Assembly: GCA_047632755.1 (NCBI GenBank)
Contig: JBLIDT010000001.1
Coordinates: 1-64,000 of the forward strand
Reading direction: 5' to 3'
DNA: 64,000 bases
DNA from: JAKVAV01 sp047632755
Lineage (GTDB): Bacteria; Bacteroidota; Bacteroidia; Flavobacteriales_D; Cryomorphaceae
This document shows, one piece after another, positions 37,301 to 43,866 of this stretch. The notes under the pieces were generated by a model. That model was not told the DNA's origin, made no database searches, and saw nothing but the letters and a program-made list of their open reading frames with translations. The position numbers and the translations under genes were made by a program. Numbering within the stretch: the first letter of the stretch is position 1; each line of letters begins with the position of its first letter.

Positions 37301-38527
37301 GGTGATACCAACGACGTCTCCAAAAGATGCAAAGGCATCAACATTCGAAGCGTCACAAAGAATTAGATAGCTATCGGGTGGAAAGGAAACTGAAGGCAGT
37401 AATTTTTCCGTTGTAGTATTCACCAAAATCCAATCTTCCGTATTAAAGAATGAAGAGCTTCGGTTATATATTTCGATGTACTCGAACTCTGGCAATCCAA
37501 CAGCTGGACTTGGGTCTGGGAAAATTTCATTGAAAATAACATCCCCCGCAGTTGGCTCGTCGGGGATGAAAAAAGTAAAAGCAGCCGTTTCGTCAGTGGC
37601 CACATTTCCCGAAAGGTCAGCAACTCCCGAGACGGTTATGGTATAATCCTGCCCGTTGGTCAAAGGCGAAGCGAGTGATAAGTTCACGGTGCTGGTCGCG
37701 TCTCCGTCAAGCACTGCAGTTGAAGGATTCCCAATTCCTCCGTCTATGGAATAATTAGTCGAGTTGTTCGCTGATGGTTCGTCGAGCGCTTCTGAGAATT
37801 GAAGAACGAGTTCCGTTGTGCTTGTTGCACTGGCTGAGATCAATTCGGGCGCATCCTCATCCACGGGTATTGGCCCGATTTCAATGTCGTCGAAGAAGTG
37901 TTTGTTCACTGGGCCAGCAGCATTTGATTGCTGAATTCTAATTCCAAAATGGCTAGCAGAGGTAATGTCGCTATCCGTAATATTACCCGCAGCTGAAAAA
38001 AGCCCCGTATTGTCCTCGTCGAGCTCAAGCGTCCAAAGACCCGCAACCGTTCGAATGAGTCGAACTTTGTAAATATTGTTGCTCGAGCCGAGTTCACCAT
38101 CGGGGCCGTCAATTAAAATACTTTCAGAACCCGAAGACAGTCTATAGAATGAAATTTCATCTGCGGTATTGCCAAAGCGAATGAAGTAACCATTGGCTGC
38201 AACCGATAAATCCGTATTGTCGGCCATTGCATAAATATCAACGTAATTGGCTCCCGATGTAGCAAAGTCAAGGTTTATCCAAAACTCCCACTGGACATCG
38301 TTGATCAGGTTATTCTCAGTGGAGAGATAATAATTAATCGACAAGTCTCCAGGGTCAACATTGCTTCTAAGCACCTCATTGTCTACGGTAAAAGACGCTG
38401 TACTTCCGTTCCACACGGGGTTGTTTGTAAACTCCCCATCTGAGAAATCATCACTGACTTGAGCCGAAACGGTCAAGTTTGCGAGGAAAATGAAACAGGC
38501 AAAAACGTAAGAAAGAGTGGACTTCAT
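34358..38527 (-). CDS. Large secreted multidomain protein with four lamin-tail and several Big_5 domains
   Basis: A 1389-residue secreted protein. A signal peptide (MKSTLSYVFACFIFLANLTVSAQ) is followed by a concanavalin-like lectin/glucanase-type segment (residues about 25-215). Alternating Ig-like Big_5 repeats (SEALDEPSANN and relatives) and lamin-tail domains come next. The lamin-tail units open with GDVIFNEIFPDPSP, GEIVISEIMADPTP, NEILITEIMADPSP and GNLLINEVLFNPR, so there are four. A FlgD-like or T9SS type B-like C-terminal region starts VFSPDNDGFEDV and ends FKVPCIVAGNLSN. Repeats carry the YNDSDKDDGGYALE-type acidic motif, a likely calcium site. Full length with no breaks. The role, probably surface or adhesion, is inference. 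Confidence 0.85.
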   Translation of the reverse strand: MKSTLSYVFACFIFLANLTVSAQVSDDFSDGEFTNNPVWNGSTASFTVDNEVLRSNVDPGDLSINYYLSTENNLINDVQWEFWINLDFATSGANYVDIYAMADNTDLSVAANGYFIRFGNTADEISFYRLSSGSESILIDGPDGELGSSNNIYKVRLIRTVAGLWTLELDEDNTGLFSAAGNITDSDITSASHFGIRIQQSNAAGPVNKHFFDDIEIGPIPVDEDAPELISASATSTTELVLQFSEALDEPSANNSTNYSIDGGIGNPSTAVLDGDATSTVNLSLASPLTNGQDYTITVSGVADLSGNVATDETAAFTFFIPDEPTAGDVIFNEIFPDPSPAVGLPEFEYIEIYNRSSSFFNTEDWILVNTTTEKLLPSVSFPPDSYLILCDASNVDAFASFGDVVGITSFTALANTADSLSLIDGSGEVLDIVSYTDDWYQDPVKDDGGYSLERINPLSTCSGAFNWAASNNTSGGTPGTQNSLFDDTPDLTPPSVTSVSVIDPLNLLLTVSEPLQDLTSTTISLNQGISINDFSLVQDDQIQVLLVEPLQTGVAYEVTVLGLVDCEGNTSGSETIPIFIGELPLPGEIVISEIMADPTPSIGLPEGEYFELFNKSDKTLELQGSELSEVLFEDPLTIGPGEYLAFASINNADFFEGLDGIRFLDMSTSFFTNGGKELILTNSEGEQLDFVEYSDDWYNDSDKDDGGYALELINPNAACSGAFNWSASNSPLGGTPAEENSIFNDAPDQTAPTLVSFSIPQDNEVQLEFSESLDEESINSIVATFAPESIVAGIFQVQPNELLIELILPFELGITYSLELTGVTDCAGNQAPAIELDILLGVSPVENEILITEIMADPSPSVGLLEGEYFELYNASETAIDLLNCSLSGVEFEESVVLAPGEYVFFASISNQVTFLVYPDVVFLESMSTTFLTNGGRELELLNPDGVRVDRVNYDISWYNDSDKEDGGYSLERINLLEPCRGADNWTGSEADFGGTPGEQNSVYSEEPDIVAPEVTAVYAQGSNLIEVRFSEVIDSLSVLLTDITITPEMGVEAVINDSPDYTSLFIQLSESLELGVRYQLRLEGVSDCVGNLIEPTETFDFANPESGEPGNLLINEVLFNPRTAGRDFVEIYNASDKNIGLKNWVLQNADLTTRVISEDPLVIFPGQHMVLTDDVTATIQEYPMSGAYRDNFHEMESLPSYNNGDGAVILADSLENPVDRFDYLEDYHFPLLNTFDGVSLERLSYTRPTNIRGNWSSASERVGFATPGYVNSQFLPEGRASAQFELQDEVFSPDNDGFEDVLLINYALDGPDYLATIRIYDSRGRLIRGLTNNLLLGTEGTLTWDGTTDDRSKARIGPHIILIEIFNPAGKTETFKVPCIVAGNLSN

Positions 38528-38815
38528 GAAATCTTTGTACGCTTAAATATACTAACCTCAGTTCGACTATTATTTAGAAATTAATCTAACTCAGATGAGT
38601 ATTTTTGCTCTTCGTCTGTTATTGTGGTAATAATAGCCTGACAATTTACTCATATGTCTGATCAAAAATGTTCGATATCAAGGGGCGCGAAGTATTAAAA
38701 TTCAAGGATTTGACTGATGTCAATGCGATATCCTGAGTTCCGTCGAAGGGACTGATTTTAAAACAAGTGGAACGTAGATAGCGGACATTATGGACCGACA
38801 CAAAACAGGAAGAAT
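38528..38815. other. Divergent intergenic spacer upstream of asd
   Basis: This 288-base AT-rich spacer separates the divergent lamin-tail and asd genes. It should hold both promoters. I see no consensus -7 box, riboswitch, tRNA or terminator. Poorly conserved minus-strand TATATTTAA resembles a -7 box for the large protein. Confidence 0.5.
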
Positions 38816-39805
38816 ATGAAGGTAGCGGTAATAGGAGCCACTGGAATGGTAGGTCGAGTAATACTCGAAGTTTTAGCGGAACGAAAATTCCCTGTTTCGG
38901 AGCTTATACCCGTGGCATCAGAACGTAGTGTTGGAAAGACCATTGAGTTCCTCGGAAAGGAATACCGCATCCACTCAATGGAAGAAGCCATCGCCATGAA
39001 ACCGGACATTGCGCTTTTTTCTGCAGGAGGAAATACCAGCTTGGAGTACGCCCCGAAATTTGCTGAAACTGGCTGCACGGTTATCGACAATTCATCGGCG
39101 TGGCGGATGTCGCCTGGTCACAAATTGATTGTTCCTGAAATCAACGGGGATTCTTTGACCGCCGATGACAAAATCATTGCCAACCCCAATTGCTCAACCA
39201 TTCAGTTGGTGCTGACACTCGCGCCGTTGCACAAGCAGTATGGCGTGAAGCGCGCCGTAGTCTCGACTTACCAATCGATCACGGGAACGGGAAAACAAGC
39301 CGTAGAGCAGTTTGAAAACGAAAGGGCGGGAAAAGAAGGCCCAATGGTTTATCCTTACCCCATCGATCAAAATTGCCTGCCTCATTGCGATGTTTTCGAA
39401 TTAGAAGGATATACCAAGGAGGAGATGAAGCTAACTCGGGAAACGAAGAAAATTCTCAATGACAACTCTGTGGAAGTGACTGCTACAGCTGTTCGTGTTC
39501 CAGTAGTGGGAGGCCACTCGGAATCGGTCAACTTGTCTTTTGAAAAGGAATTCGACTTAGGGGACATTCGAAAAATCTTACACGACAGTCCTGGCATCAA
39601 GTTGCAGGACAACCCCGATGTGAATTTATACCCAATGCCTCGTTACGCGCAGGGGAAAGACGACGTATTTGTCGGTAGAATCCGCAGGGATTTTTCCTTT
39701 CCGAACAGTCTAAATTTGTGGATTGTGGCCGATAACTTGAGAAAAGGTGCGGCGACGAATGCGGTTCAGATCGCAGAGTTGATTGCCAAGAAAGTCGCCG
39801 TTTAA
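38816..39805 (+). CDS. asd: Aspartate-semialdehyde dehydrogenase
   Basis: A 329-residue enzyme converting aspartyl phosphate to aspartate semialdehyde, needed for lysine, threonine, methionine and diaminopimelate. The NADP-binding motif VIGATGMVGRVILEVL is at residues 4-19. The catalytic Cys is in ANPNCSTIQLV, and the active-site His region contains RVPVVGGHSESVN. YQSITGTGKQAVEQ is a family stretch. Normal length. The stop overlaps by 4 bases the convergent stop of the frameshifted PadR-operon gene. It appears monocistronic. Confidence 0.96.
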   Translation: MKVAVIGATGMVGRVILEVLAERKFPVSELIPVASERSVGKTIEFLGKEYRIHSMEEAIAMKPDIALFSAGGNTSLEYAPKFAETGCTVIDNSSAWRMSPGHKLIVPEINGDSLTADDKIIANPNCSTIQLVLTLAPLHKQYGVKRAVVSTYQSITGTGKQAVEQFENERAGKEGPMVYPYPIDQNCLPHCDVFELEGYTKEEMKLTRETKKILNDNSVEVTATAVRVPVVGGHSESVNLSFEKEFDLGDIRKILHDSPGIKLQDNPDVNLYPMPRYAQGKDDVFVGRIRRDFSFPNSLNLWIVADNLRKGAATNAVQIAELIAKKVAV

Positions 39806-40477
39806 CCCAATACTTTTCTGTTAGACGTTTGTGCTCTTGCTCTCATAAAGAGGTGAAAATGCACATAGCTCAAATGTCCCAGAATGACGTAGTATATCAA
39901 TAGGAGGAAAAAGGAATATTCTCCACTGAATATTGGGTAAAACAGAGCATCTCCCGAAGTCCAAAAGGACATAAATACGACGTAGAACATCGACATACTC
40001 ATGCTCGCATGATATAGTTAAGTCATGTGTTTTATCTGACCGTAAAAGGACAATTGATGTAACTCCGATATAAAGGGTTAGTACGATCAACGCGGAATGA
40101 ACTACATTAAAAATCCAGAGGGTCTGTTCAACGGGAAGTCTGAGCAGAGCAATAAGTCCAATGATTAATCCAACGGCAATTACCACTTTCGGTGTCAGCC
40201 AAATTTCTCTCAACAAGCTGATTACGTATCGCTTGATAGATTTATCTGCGTATTTCCAGTGCGCGTGTTGAAGTTTGCGCAGCTTTAACCAGGAATTTTC
40301 GGAGACAAAAGTCTGAAAGGCTTCATCGAAAGAAGCGCCTTTTTCGATCCGCTCTTCCAAAATGCCAGCATAATGATCGGTCAACTCGTCGCACAAGTCA
40401 TCGCTTTCAATTCCGTATTTTCTTAAAACAACTCTGACCTGGTCGAGCTGAAAATCACTCAAGTATTGGTTGTTCAT
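39802..40477 (-). pseudogene. Third PadR-operon membrane protein, frameshifted near 40005-40027
   Basis: The N-terminal part begins MNNQYLSDFQLDQVRVVLRKYGI and has the DELTDHY motif shared with the two paralogues upstream. The first frame then runs through two membrane helices and, after RSDKTHDL, into an unlikely charged tail ending at 39821. The +1 frame, open from about 40020 to 39802, gives a hydrophobic membrane-like continuation (YVVFMSFWTSGDALFYP, FFLLLIYYVILGHLSYVHFHLF) resembling the C-termini of the paralogues. I infer a single-base frameshift. The alternatives are programmed +1 shifting or a sequencing error. The start overlaps the upstream stop (ATGA), and the restored stop overlaps the asd stop. 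Confidence 0.65.
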
Positions 40478-41166
40478 CGATGTTGAAATTTTTCAGGTTC
40501 GCGTATGTATTCTTCGGTGATCATTTTCAATTCATGATGAGCCGTAGTTAGAAGGTTGTATCCGATAAAGCCGCATGTTATGGATAAGGTAAGTGTGATC
40601 ATTGAGAGTTCAAAAGGCTCTCCTGTAAAAACAGTCCTGTGACCTCCGTTACTGATGAATTCCATAATTATAAACCAAGATCCCATAAAAGGAACCGTAA
40701 GATCTCTTGTTTGAAAGTACCATCCGAATCGTTTAAACCAGTAAAGGTAGACCGCTGCACACCAAGCTAGTAAAGCAGTGACAATTGCTAAGATGGAGAA
40801 CACTGAGCCTAATTCGAACCGATAGCTCAAAAACATTAGAACCAGCACTCCGCTAAAAACAAATAGCTGCTTAGAAAGAAATAACTTCCTGATCGCTTGC
40901 AGATGAGCCTTCCACCATTTCTTTTTTACAGTGTCCTCGAAATCCGATTGGATATGCCTCAGCTCTTTCATGTGTTTCTTAGTCTTCCAACTATCAAGGA
41001 CTCTTTCAAAAGACCAGCCCTGCTCCATTCTCTCTTTCGCTACTTCGCAGTAGTGATCGGTCAATTCGAAAACCAATTCAGGAGAATCGATTCCCCATCG
41101 CTTCAAGAAGTCGATGACCAAACTCACTTGTGCGTCTGTTAGTTCTATTATCGCCCTTGATCTCAA
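40474..41166 (-). CDS. HAAS-like N-terminal domain membrane protein (paralogue 2)
   Basis: A 230-residue protein with an N-terminal helical domain (residues about 8-90, ELTDAQVSLVIDFLKRWGI ... ELTDHYCEVAKERMEQG) and four to five C-terminal membrane helices. The first half is nearly identical to the next gene upstream. Such domains paired with PadR regulators resemble the HAAS-type signalling modules; I assign this with moderate confidence. The start is TTG, overlapping the upstream stop in TTGA. It overlaps the downstream gene start by 4 bases. Partner or substrate is unknown. The tight overlap suggests a fixed stoichiometry membrane complex. Confidence 0.78.
   Translation of the reverse strand: MRSRAIIELTDAQVSLVIDFLKRWGIDSPELVFELTDHYCEVAKERMEQGWSFERVLDSWKTKKHMKELRHIQSDFEDTVKKKWWKAHLQAIRKLFLSKQLFVFSGVLVLMFLSYRFELGSVFSILAIVTALLAWCAAVYLYWFKRFGWYFQTRDLTVPFMGSWFIIMEFISNGGHRTVFTGEPFELSMITLTLSITCGFIGYNLLTTAHHELKMITEEYIREPEKFQHR
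41005..41124. repeat. 120-bp near-identical repeat, copy 1
   Basis: This stretch inside paralogue 2 is identical to 41697-41816 except at one base (T at 41041, C in the other copy). The flanks differ much more. It encodes the central part of the conserved N-terminal domain. Offset between copies is 692 bases. Confidence 0.9.
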
Positions 41167-41849
41167 GCCAAGTGGGGTTTTTTAAATTCGATCAAATACT
41201 CCTCTGTGAGTCCTTTAAGCTTTTGCCATGACTTGGAGTACAAGTTGTATTGATAAAAACTGAGAATGACCACCGCCATCACAAGTGCTGTTTTCCATTG
41301 AAACAGATCCGATGAGTAGAATAACTCATCTGATTCTGCACTTTTTACGAAGTAATAAATGCTCCAATAATAAATCAACCCGCCAACCAGATTGTCTCTG
41401 AGCTCAAATATTCTTTGGTATTTCTTGATCCAATAGAAGTAGCCGAATCCAATGTAATATACTGCTGATAAGGCTGCGCAAACACCAAGCACTACGATAC
41501 CGAAACCAAAGTAAGTGGCGAATAAAATCACCCCGATACAGACCGATAACCACAAAAGTTGAGTGGAAGTAAAAACTGTTTTCAGCGCTTTAATTTGTGA
41601 TCTCGTCCACTGCTTTTCAAAACTCTTCTCAAACTCGCTTTGAATTCTTTTTAGGCTTAGGAAATGTTTTTTTGTCTTCCAGCTGTCGAGCACTTCTTCA
41701 AAAGACCAGCCCTGCTCCATTCTCTCTTTCGCCACTTCGCAGTAGTGATCGGTCAATTCGAAAACCAATTCAGGAGAATCGATTCCCCATCGCTTCAAGA
41801 AGTCGATGACCAAACTGACTTGGGCATCTGTCAGGTCTCTTTCAGCCAT
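41163..41849 (-). CDS. HAAS-like N-terminal domain membrane protein (paralogue 1)
   Basis: A 228-residue membrane protein with the same layout as its downstream paralogue: MAERDLTDAQVSLVIDFLKR, then ELTDHYCEVAKERMEQGWSF and the WKTKKHF segment, followed by about five hydrophobic segments (WLSVCIGVILFATYFGFG, LGVCAALSAVYYIGFGYFYW). The C-terminal membrane part differs from paralogue 2, so only the N-terminal domain has been kept alike. ATG 41849 overlaps the PadR stop by 8 bases. It is thus the first gene after the regulator. The function is not recognised. Confidence 0.8.
   Translation of the reverse strand: MAERDLTDAQVSLVIDFLKRWGIDSPELVFELTDHYCEVAKERMEQGWSFEEVLDSWKTKKHFLSLKRIQSEFEKSFEKQWTRSQIKALKTVFTSTQLLWLSVCIGVILFATYFGFGIVVLGVCAALSAVYYIGFGYFYWIKKYQRIFELRDNLVGGLIYYWSIYYFVKSAESDELFYSSDLFQWKTALVMAVVILSFYQYNLYSKSWQKLKGLTEEYLIEFKKPHLA
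41697..41816. repeat. 120-bp near-identical repeat, copy 2
   Basis: Partner of 41005-41124, inside paralogue 1. The sharp limits of identity within diverged genes suggest recent gene conversion or recent duplication. Confidence 0.9.
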
Positions 41850-42180
41850 TACTCAATTTTGGATTTAGAAAAAGCTGAAGGTTGCTTGCGTATTCTTTCA
41901 ATTCGGCAATACGGTCTTTGGCTTCCTTTCCTCCTGATTCGGTGAGCTTGTAGTATTTTCTGGATCTCTTGCCGATCATCTCCACTTCGGTGGTTACCAA
42001 ACCGTTTGCCTCCATCTTATGCAATGCTGGATAGAGCGCACCCTCGGTAATGTCCAAATCGCCATTGGTCATAGATTTGGCTTTTTTGGAAAGCTCGTAG
42101 CCATACATTCGCCCTTCCTCTGAAAGAAGTTTGAGTAGCACACTACTAAGTGTTCCTTTGTATAAATGGTTTTTGCTCAT
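41842..42180 (-). CDS. PadR family transcriptional regulator
   Basis: A 112-residue winged-helix regulator. It has the family core KGTLSSVLLKLLSEEGRMYGYELSKKAK, followed by LDITEGALYPALHKMEANGLV and the RKYYKLTESG wing segment. Family members repress small operons, often for membrane or efflux proteins, in response to a ligand or stress. ATG 42180 lies 27 bases from an inverted repeat and a consensus -7 box, so autorepression is likely. The stop overlaps the first membrane protein gene, making a four-gene operon. Confidence 0.93.
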   Translation of the reverse strand: MSKNHLYKGTLSSVLLKLLSEEGRMYGYELSKKAKSMTNGDLDITEGALYPALHKMEANGLVTTEVEMIGKRSRKYYKLTESGGKEAKDRIAELKEYASNLQLFLNPKLSNG

Positions 42181-42206
42181 GGCGGGTATTCAAAATTGCG
42201 ACAGAG

Positions 42207-42214
42207 CAAATATA
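42207..42214 (-). promoter_or_regulatory. -7 promoter element TATATTTG of the PadR operon
   Basis: Read on the minus strand, TATATTTG is an exact TAnnTTTG match 26 bases upstream of the PadR start. It overlaps the inverted repeat at 42212-42232. Confidence 0.55.
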
Positions 42215-42232
42215 CATAAGTTTTTTATGCAT
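42212..42232. promoter_or_regulatory. Candidate PadR operator (inverted repeat ATACATAA-N5-TTATGCAT)
   Basis: Eight-base arms with one mismatch and a 5-base spacer overlap the operon's -7 box. AT-rich repeats with ATAC/GTAT-type arms are typical PadR operators. Binding is inferred from position only. Confidence 0.5.
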
Positions 42233-42343
42233 TTGTAAATTGGGTATTAGTAGTAATGAGTATTGGGATGAGCATGCGTAGAATGCGCTGATCTTCTATT
42301 CTCTTTTGCTCTCTGAAAGAACCTTCATATTGAAGCTTGGCTT

Positions 42344-42351
42344 TAAATTTG
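42344..42351 (+). promoter_or_regulatory. -7 promoter element TAAATTTG for the repeat protein
   Basis: TAAATTTG matches TAnnTTTG exactly, 13 bases before ATG 42365. No confident -33 box. Confidence 0.4.
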
Positions 42352-42364
42352 TTTCTTTTGTAGA

Positions 42365-42853
42365 ATGAAGCGCATCATCCTCATATTAACCTTGGCCTTT
42401 TCGCTTGGCTTCTCCACGTCAAGCCATGGCCAGATCCGCGTATTTGCAGGCAATGCCAACTATATCACAGATCAGGTGCTGCATTTCGCAAATAACCGAA
42501 TCTTTCCCAGTTATAATTTCGACTTCAATGCAGTGCTGTACACGGTAATTCGCGACAAGATTATGGTGGGTGGTTCTGGATCGGAGTTCGACCTAATTTA
42601 TACCTATCGAGACGGGAGAATCTACACGGGAAATGCCATGTACTCAGGTCAGATTGCCTTTACATTCGGAGAAAACGGAAAAATCTATAAAGGGGATTCC
42701 AATTTTGAATTGGATGTACTTTACACGGTACAGAATGGAGTAATCTACGTGGGAAGTGGAACCTTCGCAGGCGATGCTATTTACTTCATCGAGGGTCGGT
42801 ACAGCCCTGCTGATTTATTCGGGATTTTGCTCAGCCTCGATTTGATCTCCTGA
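42365..42853 (+). CDS. Secreted protein of six tandem ~20-residue repeats
   Basis: A 162-residue protein with a signal peptide (MKRIILILTLAFSLGFSTSSHGQ). The mature part is six repeats of 19 to 21 residues (about 24-44, 45-64, 65-84, 85-105, 106-125, 126-144). The pattern is roughly [RK]IYxGNxxxxxDxIYTxxDG, with Tyr/Phe and Gly at regular positions. It probably folds as a small beta solenoid or flower-like repeat; I do not recognise it as a characterised family. A short tail ends DLIS. It is monocistronic and overlaps the convergent lspA by 39 bases. Its function is unknown. Confidence 0.75.
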   Translation: MKRIILILTLAFSLGFSTSSHGQIRVFAGNANYITDQVLHFANNRIFPSYNFDFNAVLYTVIRDKIMVGGSGSEFDLIYTYRDGRIYTGNAMYSGQIAFTFGENGKIYKGDSNFELDVLYTVQNGVIYVGSGTFAGDAIYFIEGRYSPADLFGILLSLDLIS

Positions 42854-43462
42854 TTTCGCCTCTTCCTTGAAAAAGCGCTTTTGATTGATCAAAATCAAAG
42901 CCATTCCCACGGTAATTGAAGAATCAGCAACATTGAAGATGGGTCGAAAAAACTGGAGTCTGTCTCCACCCAACCAAGGAACCCATTCGGGCCAGTTGGT
43001 GTCTAAAATAGGAAAGTAGAGCATGTCCACTACCTTTCCTTGTAGAATACTGGAATAGCCACCACCCTCGGGAAACATTGACGCCACTATAGGAAGGGGA
43101 GGGCTTTCGCTGAAAATTAGGCCGTAAATTGTACTGTCGATTATGTTACCCGCAGCTCCTGCAAAGACCAAGGCTACAGAAACAATTAAACCCCAAGGAG
43201 CACTTTTCTTTATGAGGCCTCGAAGGTAAATCCCAATAAAAATAATGGCTACAATTCTGAAGAGGCTAAGGAAAATCTTTCCTGTCTCTCCACCGAATTC
43301 AAGACCGAAGGCCATTCCAGGGTTCTCAATGAAATGGATGAAAAACCAATCGCCAAACACGGCGATGCTTTCATCTAAATGCATATTGGTCTTGATCCAA
43401 ATCTTTGAAACTTGATCAATGACTAGCACCATAAAAATGATAATGACTGCCTTCCTTCCCAC
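42815..43462 (-). CDS. lspA: Lipoprotein signal peptidase
   Basis: A 215-residue signal peptidase II, the inner-membrane aspartyl protease that removes signal peptides of lipoproteins such as those in this window. It has four membrane helices. The opening is VLVIDQVSKIWIK, with ENPGMAFGL in the second block. Catalytic Asp residues lie in AGAAGNIIDS and in FNVADSSITVG. An extended loop between them is usual in Bacteroidetes. A GTG start at 43462 follows the DksA-like gene by 8 bases. Together with ileS this is a conserved ileS-dksA-lspA order. Confidence 0.95.
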   Translation of the reverse strand: MGRKAVIIIFMVLVIDQVSKIWIKTNMHLDESIAVFGDWFFIHFIENPGMAFGLEFGGETGKIFLSLFRIVAIIFIGIYLRGLIKKSAPWGLIVSVALVFAGAAGNIIDSTIYGLIFSESPPLPIVASMFPEGGGYSSILQGKVVDMLYFPILDTNWPEWVPWLGGDRLQFFRPIFNVADSSITVGMALILINQKRFFKEEAKSGDQIEAEQNPE

Positions 43463-43470
43463 TAGAGAAT

Positions 43471-43854
43471 TTATCGCCTGTCTTGATTGAGCTTCGCCTC
43501 AATGCTGAGTGTAGCATGAGGAACCAACTTCAGTCTTTCTTTACCGATAAGTTTACCCGTCGAACGACAAATCCCGTAGGTCTTGTTCTCAATTCTACGA
43601 AGGGCATTCTCCAAGTGACTGATGAACTTCTCTTGGCGTGAAGCCAATTGAGCCGTCTCTTCGCGAGACATGGTCTCAGAACCATCTTCCATCATTTTGA
43701 ATGATGAAGCGGTATCGTTTGTGCTGTTGTCAGCGTACGAAAGTGACTGCTTCAGTTCACTCAAGTCTTCTCGCGCATCCGCAAGTTTTCTTTCGATCAG
43801 TGCTTTGAACTCAACGAGCTCATTGTCGGAATATCTTGTTTTATCTTCTCCCAT
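43471..43854 (-). CDS. TraR/DksA family protein
   Basis: A 127-residue DksA-like protein. A long helical hairpin (LVEFKALIERKLADAREDLSELKQSL) precedes a C-terminal region, TYGICRSTGKLIGKERL and LVPHATLSIEAK. The zinc site keeps only one Cys; the other three ligands are replaced, as is common in this Bacteroidetes subgroup. The coiled coil would reach into the RNA polymerase secondary channel. It lies between ileS and lspA on the same strand, with 12- and 8-base gaps, so the three form an operon. Confidence 0.88.
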   Translation of the reverse strand: MGEDKTRYSDNELVEFKALIERKLADAREDLSELKQSLSYADNSTNDTASSFKMMEDGSETMSREETAQLASRQEKFISHLENALRRIENKTYGICRSTGKLIGKERLKLVPHATLSIEAKLNQDRR

Positions 43855-43866
43855 TTTGGAATGATT

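Noticed and set aside
38528..38815. Possible riboswitch or RNA upstream of asd
   Set aside because: No recognisable lysine or SAM riboswitch structure or terminator could be drawn.
39821..40477. Third PadR-operon gene taken as a complete 218-residue protein
   Set aside because: Its C-terminal end looks out of frame; the +1 frame gives a better membrane-type ending.
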